A stretch of DNA of 64,000 nt from Atkinsonella hypoxylon (lineage: Eukaryota > Ascomycota > Sordariomycetes > Hypocreales > Clavicipitaceae), in assembly GCA_000729835.1 (NCBI GenBank), contig JFHB01000150.1, positions 1-64,000 on the forward strand. The letters are read 5' to 3'. Numbering within the stretch: the stretch's first letter is position 1; each line of letters opens with the position of its first letter. The notes below the pieces were generated by a model that made no database searches, was not told the DNA's origin, and saw only the letters and a list, made by a program, of their open reading frames with translations. The translations under genes were made by a program, and so were the position numbers. Below are positions 44,559-57,500 of the stretch, in pieces.

Positions 44559-46880
44559 CTTGAATTGACCAACTCCTGGCAGCGAGGACCTGGGCTACAG
44601 AAAGATTCCCACAGTACTGAATGATGTTGGAATTACCCGTGCAAGGTCAAATACATTGGCGATTACTGAAGGCACACCGGCGCAAAGGCTGCAGCTATCG
44701 ATGTTTGCAGTCGATGGACTTTTAACAGTCGAATAGGTAAAGGTTGGGTCTCGTCACAAGAGCACACCCAGCACGGCAGACACGCACACGTGCCAAAGGT
44801 CGTTTAGTTCAAGACGAAGCAGGGATTGGAAGTCGATGGCGGTAGATCTGGAGTCTGTATGATTTTTCCATGGGCAGCAATAATGCGCCTCACGTCCGCC
44901 GCTGGTCGGGTCGTCGTCGGGAGTTTGCGTAGGGAGAAGGGTTTGACGAGGCAGAAATTGAAAAAAATTGTCCGACAAGAAGAAATGAAGCGATTGTAGG
45001 TGAGGGCAGCGGCCCCCCATGCTTCTTGTGGTGTTGTGGATCGATTTTCAAGCTTGCAGGCCAAGATGACGGCGGGTCCATCGAGTACCGCGATGGAAGC
45101 TCGTACGGAATACAAGCGAGCGAAATGGAGATTCAGCTGCGGAAGCTCCAGCAGCCTGCCTGCAGGTCTGGGCTGACAGAATCTGGCCTGACTGTTGTGC
45201 ACAGATTCAGATTGATGAGGCTGGACGGAGGCTGGACGGAAACTGGACGGAAACTGGCCAGATTCGTCACCAACTTTTCGTCGTACTGGCTCATCAATGA
45301 TCAATCGATCGACATGAAGGAGCGCCTGAGCCATTGATTTTTCTTTCTTTCTTTCTTTTTTTATCTCTCGATAATTAGTATCCGGAATGGTCCTGGTAAA
45401 GATGGCCTCTTTTCGCAGTCTTCCCATTCCACATTCCACATTTGAACTTCGAATGGACGTTATCGATTATGCAGTACTACGCTAGTCCCGAAACGGAAGG
45501 CGTCAATAACCTTTTCACATGCTTTTCTGTGAAAGTGACCGAGACCTCCTGACCATAACACCATACGCAATATTCCAACCTTTGGCTTGGCGATGGCGAC
45601 GCAAACGCCCCCATCGCTAGACTTTATAATAATAATATGAGGCGAATTGAAGAGCTTCACGCAGCTGTGACGAAGACTATAGGCACTGTAGAAGCTCTTC
45701 AGGCCTCACAGCACGCTACACAAGCTGCCTTAATGCAAACTCAAATGATTTATCGTGTAACGCCCTATCTGCGGGCGTTTTCCCCTAGCAGCTTACATAC
45801 CTTAAGCAAAGAGTAATTATAGCGCTAGGCCCAAGTCCCTTGTCTTCTCAGATAAATCACGATCTAGGGCCTAGCAATTCCGCGAAAGAGCATGATTACA
45901 GGCCGCAATAGAGCTAGAGGCCCAAACACGCGGTTTCTCCTTACCTTGTGCGCATTAATGATAGCTGACAAGAAAATATTTAGAATAATACAAGGTCAAT
46001 GTGCATGGAAAAATCAATAGAAAAGTGCTTCTTCCGTTATGGGACTGGCGTCGTACTACATGATTGTTCAAGTGTGTTAGGAACGGATCCAGATGTGCGA
46101 GCTAATTCGACACGCAGTCGTAATTTTTTTAATTTATGCAAGAAAGAAATGAATAGACTAAGAAGAGAATACATGTGCCCTTAACAGAGTCTATAAGTGA
46201 GGTTCTGACAACCAAGGTTCCTCTCGATAGAAATGTTGACTGATGGATGAAGGTCTTATCACTGAAGATGCTGCATGATTCAGATCTTAATTGCTACTAA
46301 GTAATATTAATGCTTACGATAAAGCTACCAACCGGTAAATCTGCTGAATAATTATATGTTGTGACTAATTAAGACGTCAATCGATAGTAGAAGGTTTTAA
46401 CATTCGGTACAAGATTAATTATGTACTATTCTTAGTGAAATACGTGTTAAAATACTTGCTACTGTATGTTGAAGGAACGGAAGAGGGTGGCACGGTGTCG
46501 AATTACACGAGCCCTCCTGCCATATGTGTAAACAGGCAGGAGAGCTCGTCCAATTTGGCGGCCCCTAGGTTGTTGGCGTTGTAACTATTAAACGTTCTGA
46601 AGCAAACGGGCAATTCACCGAATACATGACCCGAACGCAGAGCACACACGACCGTCACAAGAGTACCCGGGGGATTCTTGCCACAGACATCGCAAAAGTC
46701 CTCGTGCCTCTCTATCCCAGCCAAGCGGTCCGCATCGCAGCCTCCAAGCCAGCCCATTCCAAAGCGCCACGATCAATAGCCCCCTCATGCCTATGAACCT
46801 GAAACCTCCAAAGTTGGTATTCGACACCATCAGAAGTATTCTTTCATCTATGAAGCCAAAAGCGGAGTGTACTCGTCAGC
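44559..46880. other. Intergenic region with degenerate repeat material
   Basis: 44559-45460 is the 5' flank of the permease, with tandem CTGGACGGAAA units near 45222-45258. 45463-46060 is bracketed by inverted repeats (separate entry). From about 46100 to 46480 the sequence is AT-rich and featureless. A minus-strand frame at 46503-46757 contains CDVCGKNPPGT but no recognisable domain. Confidence 0.4.
45463..46060. repeat. Inverted-repeat-bounded segment, possible decayed DNA element
   Basis: Left end GATTATGCAGTACTACGC (45464 on) continues as TAGTCCCGAAACGGAAG. The reverse complement of the right end (46027-46064) reads AATCATGTAGTACGACGC and then CAGTCCCATAACGGAAG. That is about 28 of 35 positions. 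Between them is a short palindrome, ACGCCC...GGGCGT, near 45761-45779. No transposase and no clear target duplication, so identity is uncertain. Confidence 0.45.
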
Positions 46881-47866
46881 ATGATTAAGAAGATGAATCC
46901 TCTTACGCACGATTCATTGAAGGCCGCAATGCGACGTCACAGCAGAGAGCCGCTGTACGTGAGCCCCATTGCGTGGAGGAGTATTCACCTGCAACTCTTG
47001 GATATACAATTCATTAGAGCCTGCAAGCATTGTAGCAATCAAAGCGAGCAACCGCATCAACCAGAGGTCGCCAGCGCCGCTCTCGGCCAAGATGCGGACG
47101 GCACCCGCACGGCCACGGCGTCCGAGATAGACTCTGAAATTCTACGAACAGCGAGGGGTCTGCAGGCAGATTATATACCGGAGCAGATCGAAACGATGAC
47201 GGACATACTGACCCACTACCAATTACGCAGAACTCAGTAAGCTGTGCCCTAAACTGTACGTACGAGAGCGCGGCCAGGCCAACTCACACAGACGACAGGG
47301 GCCGTGGTCTGGATTTGCACTACAGCGGACAACCCGTCACCCAACTACGAACAAATGGGATATTCAAGTCGAGGGGCAGAGGCCAAAATCTCTTGTTGAT
47401 CAACCTGAGAACAATAGACGACTTCCGATCCAAGTATATATACGGAAACAGCCTCGCGTCCCGACGTCACAACCAGCCCGTACAGACGACAAGACAGAAG
47501 AAGCTGCAAAAACTACAGCCAGCGAAAAAGCCAGAAGACCCCTACATCGCCGGCCTGATGATAGCACTTGCGCAACAACGGAGGCGACATCGACAAGGCA
47601 AAGAAAGGCTTGCTGCGGAACCAGGCCTCGAGAGGGTGTATGCGATTGTCCAACCGTTTTTTCCGACACAGGGCTTCTATTTCCATGCGGCTATCGTCCC
47701 CTGGGCCATTCTCGAAAAGTTTGACAAGCCCTAGGAGGTGAGCCAACGCGCGAGAATGACAATATCGTACACTCCTATCGGTCTTGCCAATCGTAGGAGT
47801 GCTCTTCAGTCTCTGCTCAGATTACTTCGTGAGCATGACCTCTCGCCTGACGAAGAGATGGTGTAG
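46881..47866 (+). pseudogene. Fungal hypothetical protein gene with an in-frame TAG
   Basis: Two exons join in frame: 46881-47236 and 47299 onward, intron 62 bases with donor GTAAGC and acceptor GACAG. The second exon encodes PEDPYIAGLMIALAQQ and GFYFHAAIVPWAILEKFDKP. It then meets TAG at 47732-47734. The same frame continues beyond it as MTISYTPIGLANRRSALQSLLRLLREH to a second stop at 47864-47866. I recall the blocks DPY-AALMIALAQ, an LYFYTA-ARI-x-x-FLDKFD motif and a final YSPIPLA-x-x-LL-RL motif from an uncharacterised protein family common in filamentous ascomycetes. On that memory the part beyond the TAG belongs to the gene. It is either a truncating nonsense change (CAG or similar to TAG) or a very short missed intron. 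The 5' end is uncertain. Function unknown. Confidence 0.55.
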
Positions 47867-48489
47867 TCTGGCTGCGTGACAGACTGTCTGTTGGACAAAC
47901 TGCATCGTGACCCCTTGTATGTATTAATGGTCATTTGTCAATTTGCTGTGAGGTATAAGACTCATCGTCACAATCAAACACAAGCGTCTAAAGTGATAAC
48001 TTCAAAGCATAATTGGGTAAAGCGTCGAGCGATGCCAATTTCATAACAGCAAGTTTTTTTTTTTTTTCCATTCGAGCTCAACGTAGAAATACATGGCACA
48101 TTCATCGCTGGTCGCGGCAGCGTCGATAACATGTTCGTGTTCCCATGCAACTCCCGGATCCTCATGAAGTCGTAAGGGGTCCTCAGTTATCTCATTTCCC
48201 ATTGTGAGCCAGTTACGTGTTCATCATCATCCAAAAGACCTCAATCGTGTGCTTCCCGTGGCGGGGGACTTGACCGTGCTTTACTCGTTCAATTTTCTTT
48301 TGTTCTTATAATGATTCCCTTGTGCTCTGAAACTCGAGCCAATCCGTTTCCGATAAGCCAGTCCCATTTTCGTGCTTGCATAAACAGAGGGTATCATCCT
48401 AGTTTGAATTAGTACTATCCCGCATCCAGTTTTCACCCCATGCCGTCCTCTTGCTCCTCACTTCGCTAATATTGCAATAGCCGAGTCTA
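47867..48489. other. Intergenic region
   Basis: 3' flank of the hypothetical gene and of the minus-strand She10-like gene. Contains a T-run at 48054-48067. Nothing else seen. Confidence 0.5.
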
Positions 48490-51400
48490 TTAGAGTTCGT
48501 CTCGGATCTTCTGAGTGGATTCCTTGACGGCGTCGGTTGCTTGGCTGGCAGCGCTACCAACTTGGTCGCCGACGGACGCCGCTGCAGCACTCGCTTCGCT
48601 CGCTAAACTGCCAACATTCGACGTTGCTGTGGAATAAACCGCGCTGAGTCTCGACATGATGCTTTCGCTAAAGGTTGGCTCTTTGCCCGCAATCAACTCC
48701 GAGATGATCTTGTTGATTGCGTCGAATTGCTTAGCCGCTACATCGGATGCAGAGTGGGCGGAATCGGCAACGGCGCCAGTAGCTGCCGCAACGACCGACT
48801 CGGCTGTCTGCGTTGCGCCATCATACCACCCAATGGCTGACGGCTGCCCGTAGACTTCAGCGCTGATTTGTGAGACAACATTTTCCCAGGTACCGGCAAC
48901 TGCGCCGGCAACATTGACGATTTGTTCCGCGGCGGCATCGGCCGCCCTCTCGAGCGTATCTTGGGCATCCTGGGCCACGGACAAGACCCCTTCGCTGGCA
49001 GCAGTATAGGCAGACTTGACAGCTTCATCGGCGGCGCTGGCAGCTGATGCAGCTGATTTGCTGGCAACGGACGCCATGGACGAGGCAGAGCCTGCAAAGT
49101 TTGTGGGTGTTGGAGTAGCAGTGGCTGAGGACCATGCAGAAGAGGCAGCCGCCATAAAGCTGGAATACCGATCCTGAGCAAGACCGAGCCCGGCGTAATA
49201 GTGGTATTTGGCTTGCTCATAGTACTTTTCGGGTTCGGATGTTGGTGTCGCGGTAGCAGCTCCAAGAGCGAAGAGGAGACTTTGATATTGTATTTCTGCC
49301 CAAAGACGACCCTCGTACAGTTTTCGTGCAGCAATAGACTCTACTTTGTCCCATCCAGGGAGGTGAGAGGTCTTCGTGGGAGATGGTGCCGCATTGTAGA
49401 CTCCGGAAGAAGCGGCCGCGACAACCTCATTGAGTTTCTGGCTCGCAGAGGATACAGCGCCGCCATAAGCAGCTGATAAAGACGAGAAGAGCTGCTCGTG
49501 AACAGGTTTCGATGTGCCTTGTATTTGAGCAGAGACAATAGACAAGGCACTAGAATATTGGTCAGCAGCTAGTGCCACTGCACTGGAGTATGCTACTTGA
49601 GCTGCGCTGGTGATACTGGCAAAAGCATCGGGTTCTGCGTCGTCGTCGAGAATTGGAAGCCTGTCAGCAATAGACTCAGCCGCTGCTCCAAAGAAAGCTG
49701 TGGTTCCAGAAGTTTGCGCATCGTCCGTAGGAGTCGACAATGTCTCAACGACATCTGTGGACTCCCCGTGAGGTACTTGATCAGCATCAATACGGGAACT
49801 TGCATCCCCAAGAGCATCGTCCAGTATTCTCGGCGACCTTTCCGCTTCAGTCAGGGATACTGTGACGGGAGGGTGGACGATAACGACTGGATCAAGGTCC
49901 GCGTCTTCCTGTGCAGAGTCGCCTTCGTCCAGTATCAAGGACTTTTGAATAATGCCATTGTCCTCTGACAAATCAGAAGTAGATGGCTGGCTTTCTGGGA
50001 CAGCGCCGCCCGAAGCAGCATCCTGCTTCATCCCTGCGTCCTCCTCAGTCTCCGCCCCAAGATGTTGTGCTTGTTGCGCCGCCTGTGCAGAAGGTCGCAT
50101 AGCATCGGATTCGGAGTTATTGATCGCGTCATTGGCTTGAGTTCTCGAGTTTACTGCCTCCTTTAACTGAGCCAGCTCTTGAGCTGCAGTCGAGGCCAAG
50201 GCCATGCCATCTTCTTCAATCTGATGAGCCAATTCCTGCGCTTCAAGAAGCGTTGGGTGGGTAAAAATGAGTTGCTTCAACTCCTCCGTCCAAGTACTCA
50301 GAGTCTTTTTCAACTCATGGTACTTCTGCCAGTCTTTATAAGTGACTCCATCAGTCCACGCCCATTTCATGCCAATGTTCTGCAACGCCAGGTTGCGAGT
50401 TTCGTCAAGAATCTGAAAATAAACGTCGGCAGCGTTGAGTACTGTCCTTTGCAGTTCAGCATCATAGTTTTCTCTCCATTTACGAATAAGCTGGGCCTTC
50501 TTCTTAATGGCCAAGCCAGCTGCTCGAATGGCAGAAATCGCTTTTTTGTCGGCGTCGCTGTTACCTGTCTCGACAATCGATTGGAACTCGCGCTTCAGGC
50601 TGGGAAGTTCTGCTGCAATTGTGTCTTCCAACTCCTTGAGAAGGGCTTTTCCAGTAACCTGAGCGTTTCCAGACATCATGGTTCTTGCGATTTCCTCGAC
50701 CTGATCTTCCATGGCGCCGGCACCTTCTTCAGCTTGAGAAGCGAATTTGTTCTGCCACGTTGCAAGATCCTCGGTTACCATCTCACGTGCAGTCTTGCGC
50801 TTTTCACTTTCATTCTCAGTAGCGGGTGGTGCTTGAACAGGGTTCCAGTAATCCCCTCTTGATGTGGTCTGGATTGTCTCGGTGACATATGAGTCCGGTG
50901 CTTCGGTAACAGTTGTGGATGAAGAAGCGGAAGGAATTTGTGGTGCGGGTTTGCTGAAGGATGATGAAGTAGAGGCTGGAGAATCAGTACTGTCTGAGTA
51001 TTAGTGTGCGTCACCTCCAATAACATTGACTTGCAAGCGTAAGGATACATACACATCTGCAGAAGATCCCCCAGATCCAGCCTTGCTCGTACCGTTAGAC
51101 TTGGTCCTGTATCGTCCCAAGCGTTCGCCGATGCGAAGAAGCTGGGGCTCGACGTTCTCAACATAGACCACACGTAGTTGCGGCCAGACAGCGGTATCAA
51201 AAAAAGCGGCTACCTTGTTCCAAGCCCAGTGGACAGCCGGCGATGCTGCAGTCGTCATAAACTCGGCAGCTGCATCATATCCGCGTATGGCATAAGGGCG
51301 AGCAACTCCATAGCCAGGAAGCACGTAGCCATTGTACACCTTGACCGTTTGTTTTTGTACTAGGTCGTAATAAGGTCCGACGAGTTCATGCGCTTTCCTC

Positions 51401-52005
51401 AAATGAGGTGCAATCGACTTATCGTACTGCGTAATAGTCAAAGTCTGCAATCGCAATAACTGAGGTTGCCCATTTGATTCCCACTGAGTCCGCGCAAAGC
51501 CTTGAGCTTTATTGACCAGTGGCGAGCTATATGAAATGGCGTATTGACGTGTTGGGGTCAAGACGTGGTTGTTCAGCGTGTTGTAGTATGGCCTTGCAAC
51601 CTGCGCGTAGGGAGCCACATATTGATCAAAGTACGGTTGAAAATGGGGTGATACTGTGTTCTTGACTTGGAAATAGGGTTTGCAGATGAACGGCGACGTC
51701 TCGTTGCATGTTTCTAGAGATGATGGACATCGAAACAGGATCGTGAGGATGGCAGCCCATGTAGCAATTCTTTTTCAATAATCGAGCAAACGGTCAGTGT
51801 CTGCTGGGTAGCGTGCGTATGGAGAGATTGCGGCAAGATTACAAGAAGATATGCAGAAAGCAGCTTACCTTGCTATGAAGTTCATAATCCATCTCAAAAA
51901 TCCTCTTTTTTGCTTCAGTGGACGTCTTTGGCCCTTGGCTTGACCATTGAGCTTTCCATTGGCGTGGGCAGTCCCGTTGCCACTTTGAGAATAGGCGACG
52001 GTCAT
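48490..52005 (-). CDS. She10/Osw7-like large membrane or secretory-pathway protein
   Basis: Exons on the minus strand: 52005-51869, 51769-51053 and 50989-48490, total 1117 residues. Introns have donors GTAAGC and GTATGT. The N-terminus is short and basic (KQKRGFLRWI), followed by a hydrophobic segment, IARIATWAAILTILF, so a type II anchor or signal peptide. The lumenal part has CNETSPFICKPYFQVK and repeated PYYxxY-like motifs (HFQPYFDQYVAPYAQVARPYY, VGPYYDLVQKQTVKVYNGYVLPGYG). The middle is coiled-coil-like (about 320-500, TARE-MVTEDLATWQNKF then KALLKELEDTIAAELP). The C-terminal 400 residues are Ala/Ser-rich helical repeats. Layout and the PYY motifs resemble the She10/Osw7 spore-wall family; the same proteins are often mislabelled 'transcription factor hoxa13', though no homeodomain is present. 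ATG at 52011 or 52233 is also in frame. Confidence 0.72.
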
Positions 52006-52011
52006 GATCAT

Positions 52012-54548
52012 GACAATCACGCTCCCCCACAACTTATTGACTGTGGTCGCAAGGGGCGCAGTCGATTCGGATTGCGGTAAGGCACACAAAGTAGGCCGAA
52101 TCACGTCGTTACGTTCGCCGGGCAGTCTGGTAGGGACACAGCGAACTCGAGGCAGAGAAGTGACCGTGGCTCCAGGCCAAGAGTCGACTTGGACAGGATA
52201 ACAGACAATCAAGGTAGCTTTTGATGGTATCAAGAGAAATTAAGGGCCAGAGAGCCGTCAACAGCTCACAGAAGCTGATCACAAGGCGGAACCGATCGTG
52301 AACAGGCACCCGGGAAGTTCAGATTGATATCACGTCCTCTGTGTCTCAAGGTCGAGCCGGCTCTGGAGCTGTCTTGTCGCAGGGGTAGGAGGAAGATGGG
52401 ATCCACACGCCTCAACTGACCAGGGAAGCAGGCTGGGGTTGAGTTAGAGGGAAGGAACATTGAAGACTACGGACGGACAGACCCGTCAATCCAATTTTGC
52501 ACAAGGACTACATGCAGTCATTAACAGCACGAGACAGTTGAACGCCTTTACAAATTCCGATACCAGATTTGATTGACTAGGCGATTTTGAACATGAAGCA
52601 CTCTGTTAAATCGGACGGCCAAACATGCGGTTAGTGTATGGGATGAAGAAGCACTGCTGCCAGTTGTTCATTCCGAGGCACGTCATGGCTCGACGCAATG
52701 TTGCTTTGAGGCTTGCTCTAAGCCCCAGTTCCCTTTCCCATTTGCTGCAAATCTTTGCTTGTAATCATATCAAGTGTCCACAAGTGCCCAGCACGACGAT
52801 AACAATTCGGTTGATATGCCCAGACTGTGTCTCGGCTGTGTCACATGGAACATTGCTCTACGGTGTACATGCCAAGCTATCGCCGATGACGTACGATCCA
52901 GTCTCGCGTACGACGCGGTTTATTGACCAATTTAAAAATTGCTGCTAGCTAGAAGAGACACATTAATTGACGTACTATAAAGTTATACTACAGTAAAATT
53001 TACAAAAAACATATCCTGAGTTACCAGGAGCTACAACGCCTGTCTGATAACCCTACTAAGTTAGAGTCTGCTAGTCTATAGTTAAGGTAAATAATCCCCT
53101 TGCTGTTTGATTAAAAGGGTTAAGAACAGTCCACGTAAAGAGCGCGCCCGTGATGCAGCAAATGACCTGATTGGCTTGGATTATATAATTCCGTGTTTTC
53201 CAAGCTACCTGCCAATCACAACCTCATAATCATAATAGCCTTCTGCATGTACACCATGTGCCCCGTGGAAATCCTTGTAGGTGGCCCGCAGTGCAAGCCT
53301 TCGGTTCACACGTCGCGCTCTTGACTAAATATTTGGGTGTTATTAGCGAGCTGCTTCATAGCTGTTATAAGTATCACAATACCAAGACATGTAACAATTT
53401 GCGGTTAAAGCCCTCTGGTATCGCCACACTTACGAGTTCGACGAGGCTGACAACCACTGTACACGCATGCTTGCCTGCATCAGTCTCACAGCCCAGCTGC
53501 AGGCCAATATGCAATTGCCAGTCAGCATCCATAATGACGTCTGCGAGCATGCAGATATTATACCCAGTTTGAGGTCTGGTACGAAGTACTCCGTTTGTAC
53601 AGTAGAAGCGCCTAGGATAAGGGGATAAAGGGGTATTGATCCACAAGCCTGCTCGATCCAGATGGTAGCTTCAGACTACTCTCTAGCGAGCAGTCTTGGC
53701 GGCCTTTGGCGTGTCCAGGCAATCCTGCATCTGTCAAGCCAGATGACTCTTGATACTCTTGATGTGCGTTCAATTTCCAAAAGGCTCGAGCAAGACAAGC
53801 CAACAGCTTAATTACAATTCTGCACGTAAACTCCAGAACCAGGGTCGCTTGAAGATTGTCGCCATAGTAGAGCCAGAGTAACCACTTGGCACACAACTGT
53901 AGCCCATCGTGGGCGTTTCTGCAACATCATCAACAAGAAGAGAGCATTTGAACATGGCACGTGTCGGGGGCGCTGTGGATTTTGTGCCAATCTTTGGTGG
54001 GTGCTCATCTCCCAATCTGTAAGCACAAGCGGCGGCTTAGCACGAGTGGGCGTCGGGAGGCCTGGGGCCGGAGAGGAGAATGGGAGAATGGGTGGCGTCA
54101 ACTGTGACCAGACAGAAGAACATGGACCCTTCAACCTCTCTTAGAGACCTTCACATCAGTGACCTTCTCGGATTTCAACGTGGCCGTCTGTTCTCACTGC
54201 GTCATATTATTATTGTGATACCTTCTTTCTATCCCCGTTGTTGTTTTGTTCGCGATTCGAACGGCCATCTGGAGGCTCGTTCGAAACTGGCTGATTCTCC
54301 TCATCGACCCCCAAGCCTACATCATCTCTAGCGGCAAGGCGCAGAATTTTTGGTGCACACTACAACGCGCAGCCGCCTTTAACTAGGCTCTGAAATTATC
54401 GCTTTGGAATCATCACTTTTCGGTGCCGACCAAGTTTGAACTGTCTCATGAATTCCTCAGCTACTTGCCGTCAATAGGCTGTCCTGTCCAGTGCGGACAA
54501 CCACGAATATTCACCGCACCCTCACACGCGACTCCGCCTTCGATAACA
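52012..54548. other. Divergent intergenic region, She10-like to Doa10
   Basis: Holds the two divergent promoters. A lower-GC patch at 52940-53240 differs from its surroundings and may be old repeat DNA; I could not place it. No gene supported. Confidence 0.45.
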
Positions 54549-57500
54549 ATGAACCCGTCTGCCACTACATCTCGGCCGCGAGACTCGCTCTTGTCGCGGC
54601 TTGACGATCGATCGAGAACTCCTCCACAACTCTCTGACACTACTCCTGCTATTTGTCGAATATGTCGAGGAGAAGGAACATCGGCCGAGCCGCTCTTTTA
54701 TCCATGTAAATGCAGCGGCAGCATCAAGTACGTCCACCAGGAGTGCTTAATGGAATGGCTGTCGCATTCGCAAAAGAAGTACTGCGAACTTTGCAAAACC
54801 TCGTTTCGCTTCACAAAACTCTACGCACCCGACATGCCACAATCCCTTCCAGTTCACATATTTCTGGAACACATGGCAAAGTATCTCGTGCGAAACATTC
54901 TCGTATGGCTACGCGCTGTTATAACCATCAGCGTGTGGATTTGCTGGCTACCATACTTCATGCGAGTCATTTGGGCTTTCATGTTCTGGATAAGTGACGA
55001 GGGGTTGGGGGCTGGCCAGTTCATGCCGAGACAATCCGCCAAGATCATGGGATTCGGCGAAGACGGGTTTGACCCTAACGGAACTTGTCCTGTGCCAACC
55101 ATATTCGATGAGAGACTAAGTCCCAGCAACAAGATCACATTTTTAAACAGCACTGTTGCCATGGCGTCTCCGTCCCTCTTGAGTGACGTTGGTTTTCTCA
55201 GCAATTTGACACAAAACCCTACAGTGAATCGAACAGTCATCACGGTTATTGAAGGCCAGATCATCACTGTTCTAGTTATAATTTGCTTCATTCTGGTTAT
55301 CTTGGTCCGCGACTATGTGGTTCAGCAGCAACCAGAGATTAATATGCGAGCCGCATTCGCCGATCAAGGAAATAACCAGCCGGACCAAGCACAAGCAAAT
55401 AATAACGCAGCTGAGGACGACGATGGTCACGAGTCAGACGCTTTAAGGTCGGATGACGAGACTCTCGATGCGGAACCGACTTCCAACGAGCTTATAGAGC
55501 CACAAATCAACCCCCCCCTAAACAGTCAAGTCTCAGAACCTGATGTTGAGGATAATGCTGGGTCAGCTTCCGGGCCCACCGAACTGGTTCCGGATTTGAA
55601 CCCTGAAGCACGCGGGTCGACGGCACAAGAGGAGGTGGTTGCAGGCATGGACAATCGAGCAAGCGTCATGGAATACATGCGAGTGTATCGACGTGCTGAT
55701 GGTGATTTGGAAAGAATTCTGCAGATTGTCGAGGATGAGGGTCTGGAGGAACAGCTCGGCTATTGGGTCGATATAACTCGTCGCTCATTGCGTGAACGTA
55801 AGAGGATTTTGCAAGGGACCTCGTCCAGCGTCGTTCCTCTAGAACTATCACAGCCCATCATCCCCCAAGCGTTGGCGGTTGACTTAGACGAGTTCGGTGC
55901 TGCGTCTTTGAGTTTACAGCAAACCAGCCAAGAGACTGCACAAGAGACTTCCAAGGGTAAAGAACGACAATGTCTCCCGATATCTCCAGAGCCGTCACCC
56001 GACCCGATACAGGCCAACTTTGATCCGCTACCTGGCCCTTCCAGACCACGAGCGCGCTCAGATGGTCCTGAGTTGCAAACAATGATTAATCCTTTGGCAA
56101 ATAATAGTTGGTCATTTGCCAACCTTCCTAGTGCCGATGAGGCTGATACTGGCCTTGACTTGAGTACTGGCAATAACTCGCTAACCCTCTCCGGCGCTAT
56201 TGATGAGAATGAAGACTTACGAAGTCGTCGTGTCCGCCCTGACACTCCTCAATCATCGGACTACGGGAATTATGATGATGCGTCAGCGCATACTGCAGCC
56301 GATGCACCCCAAAACGTGCCGAATGAGCCGAACCTTGGCGTCGAACGCAATCACCAAGGGCTGGTTGGCCGTGTTACTAATTACATGTGGGGAGGTTTGG
56401 ACCATCAACCCGAGGCAGAACGTCCACAGCATGACGCTATAGCAGGTGACGCCGCTGCAGATGCTGCTGAGGTTGTCGGCGCAGATGATCCCTGGATGGA
56501 TGCTCCAGTGGCGGAGGCTGCAGGAGCGAACGACGATGCGAATGCAAATGCAAATGCAAATGCAAATGCAAATGCCATTGATGCTGCGGCCGCTGTAGGC
56601 ATGGATGCTGAAGCGATCGAAGATCTGGAAGATTTTGAGGGTGTCATGGAGCTTCTGGGCATGCGTGGCCCCATCGCTGGCCTATTTCAGAATGCTATAT
56701 TCTGTGCTGTTCTGGTCTCCGTAACCATATTTTCCTGCATCTTCATCCCTTACAATATTGGAAGAATTTCTCTGTGGATCATTGCGAACCCGATTCAACT
56801 CGTCCGCATGGTCATTGGACTGTCCAAAGTTATTCAGGACGCAGCTATGATGGTTTTAGGGTTTGGCTCATGGTGTGCGTTGAACATCGTCGATATATTT
56901 ACCGGAATCATCGGAGGGGCCATGGGCGCTCAAATTGTGTCTGCCAGGAAAGCGTCTTGGAGCGTCTGGACAGGTGCTGGATCCAGAGTTGTTGACTATG
57001 CACTCATGGAATTTCCCATGACTGCTTCTGAGATGCAGAACTTTTCAGCAATCAGTCACGAGGCTCTAAACTCTGTCAAGCACAATATTAGCTGGGCTGT
57101 TAGCAAAGTGGACGGTGGACTAGCGGCGGTCCTTACCGGGCCTGACCTGACTGCTTTATTTGATGGTCGATTCCTAGCTTCGGTTTCACTCATCTCGCGC
57201 TCATTAGCGGCTATAGTAGGCGGTATTTTTGTCATCATTACTGATCCTACCGCATGGGTTATTGATCTCGGTGAAATCAAGGATCACTCACCAGTCGACC
57301 CAAGTCTTGCGTATTGGTCCGGCATGGATCGATTCTGGGCCATTTTCGCAGGCTATGTAACAATCTTCGCTATTGGGGCGTTGTACTTGAAACGTGGAAG
57401 TCCATTTTCACGCGGCGACATAATGCAGGCTTGGGAGGCTGGCGTTATCGATACACTGCACCAAGCAAGTGGTATTATCAAGGTTATTCTCATCATCAGC

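Noticed and set aside
45641..45766. Short frame starting MRRIEELHAAVTKTIGTVEALQ
   Set aside because: Forty residues of generic coiled-coil-like sequence within the inverted-repeat segment; possibly a retroelement scrap but unsupported.
46503..46757. Minus-strand frame with CDVCGKNPPGT resembling a zinc-binding motif
   Set aside because: Only one Cys pair and no surrounding domain; not enough to call a gene.
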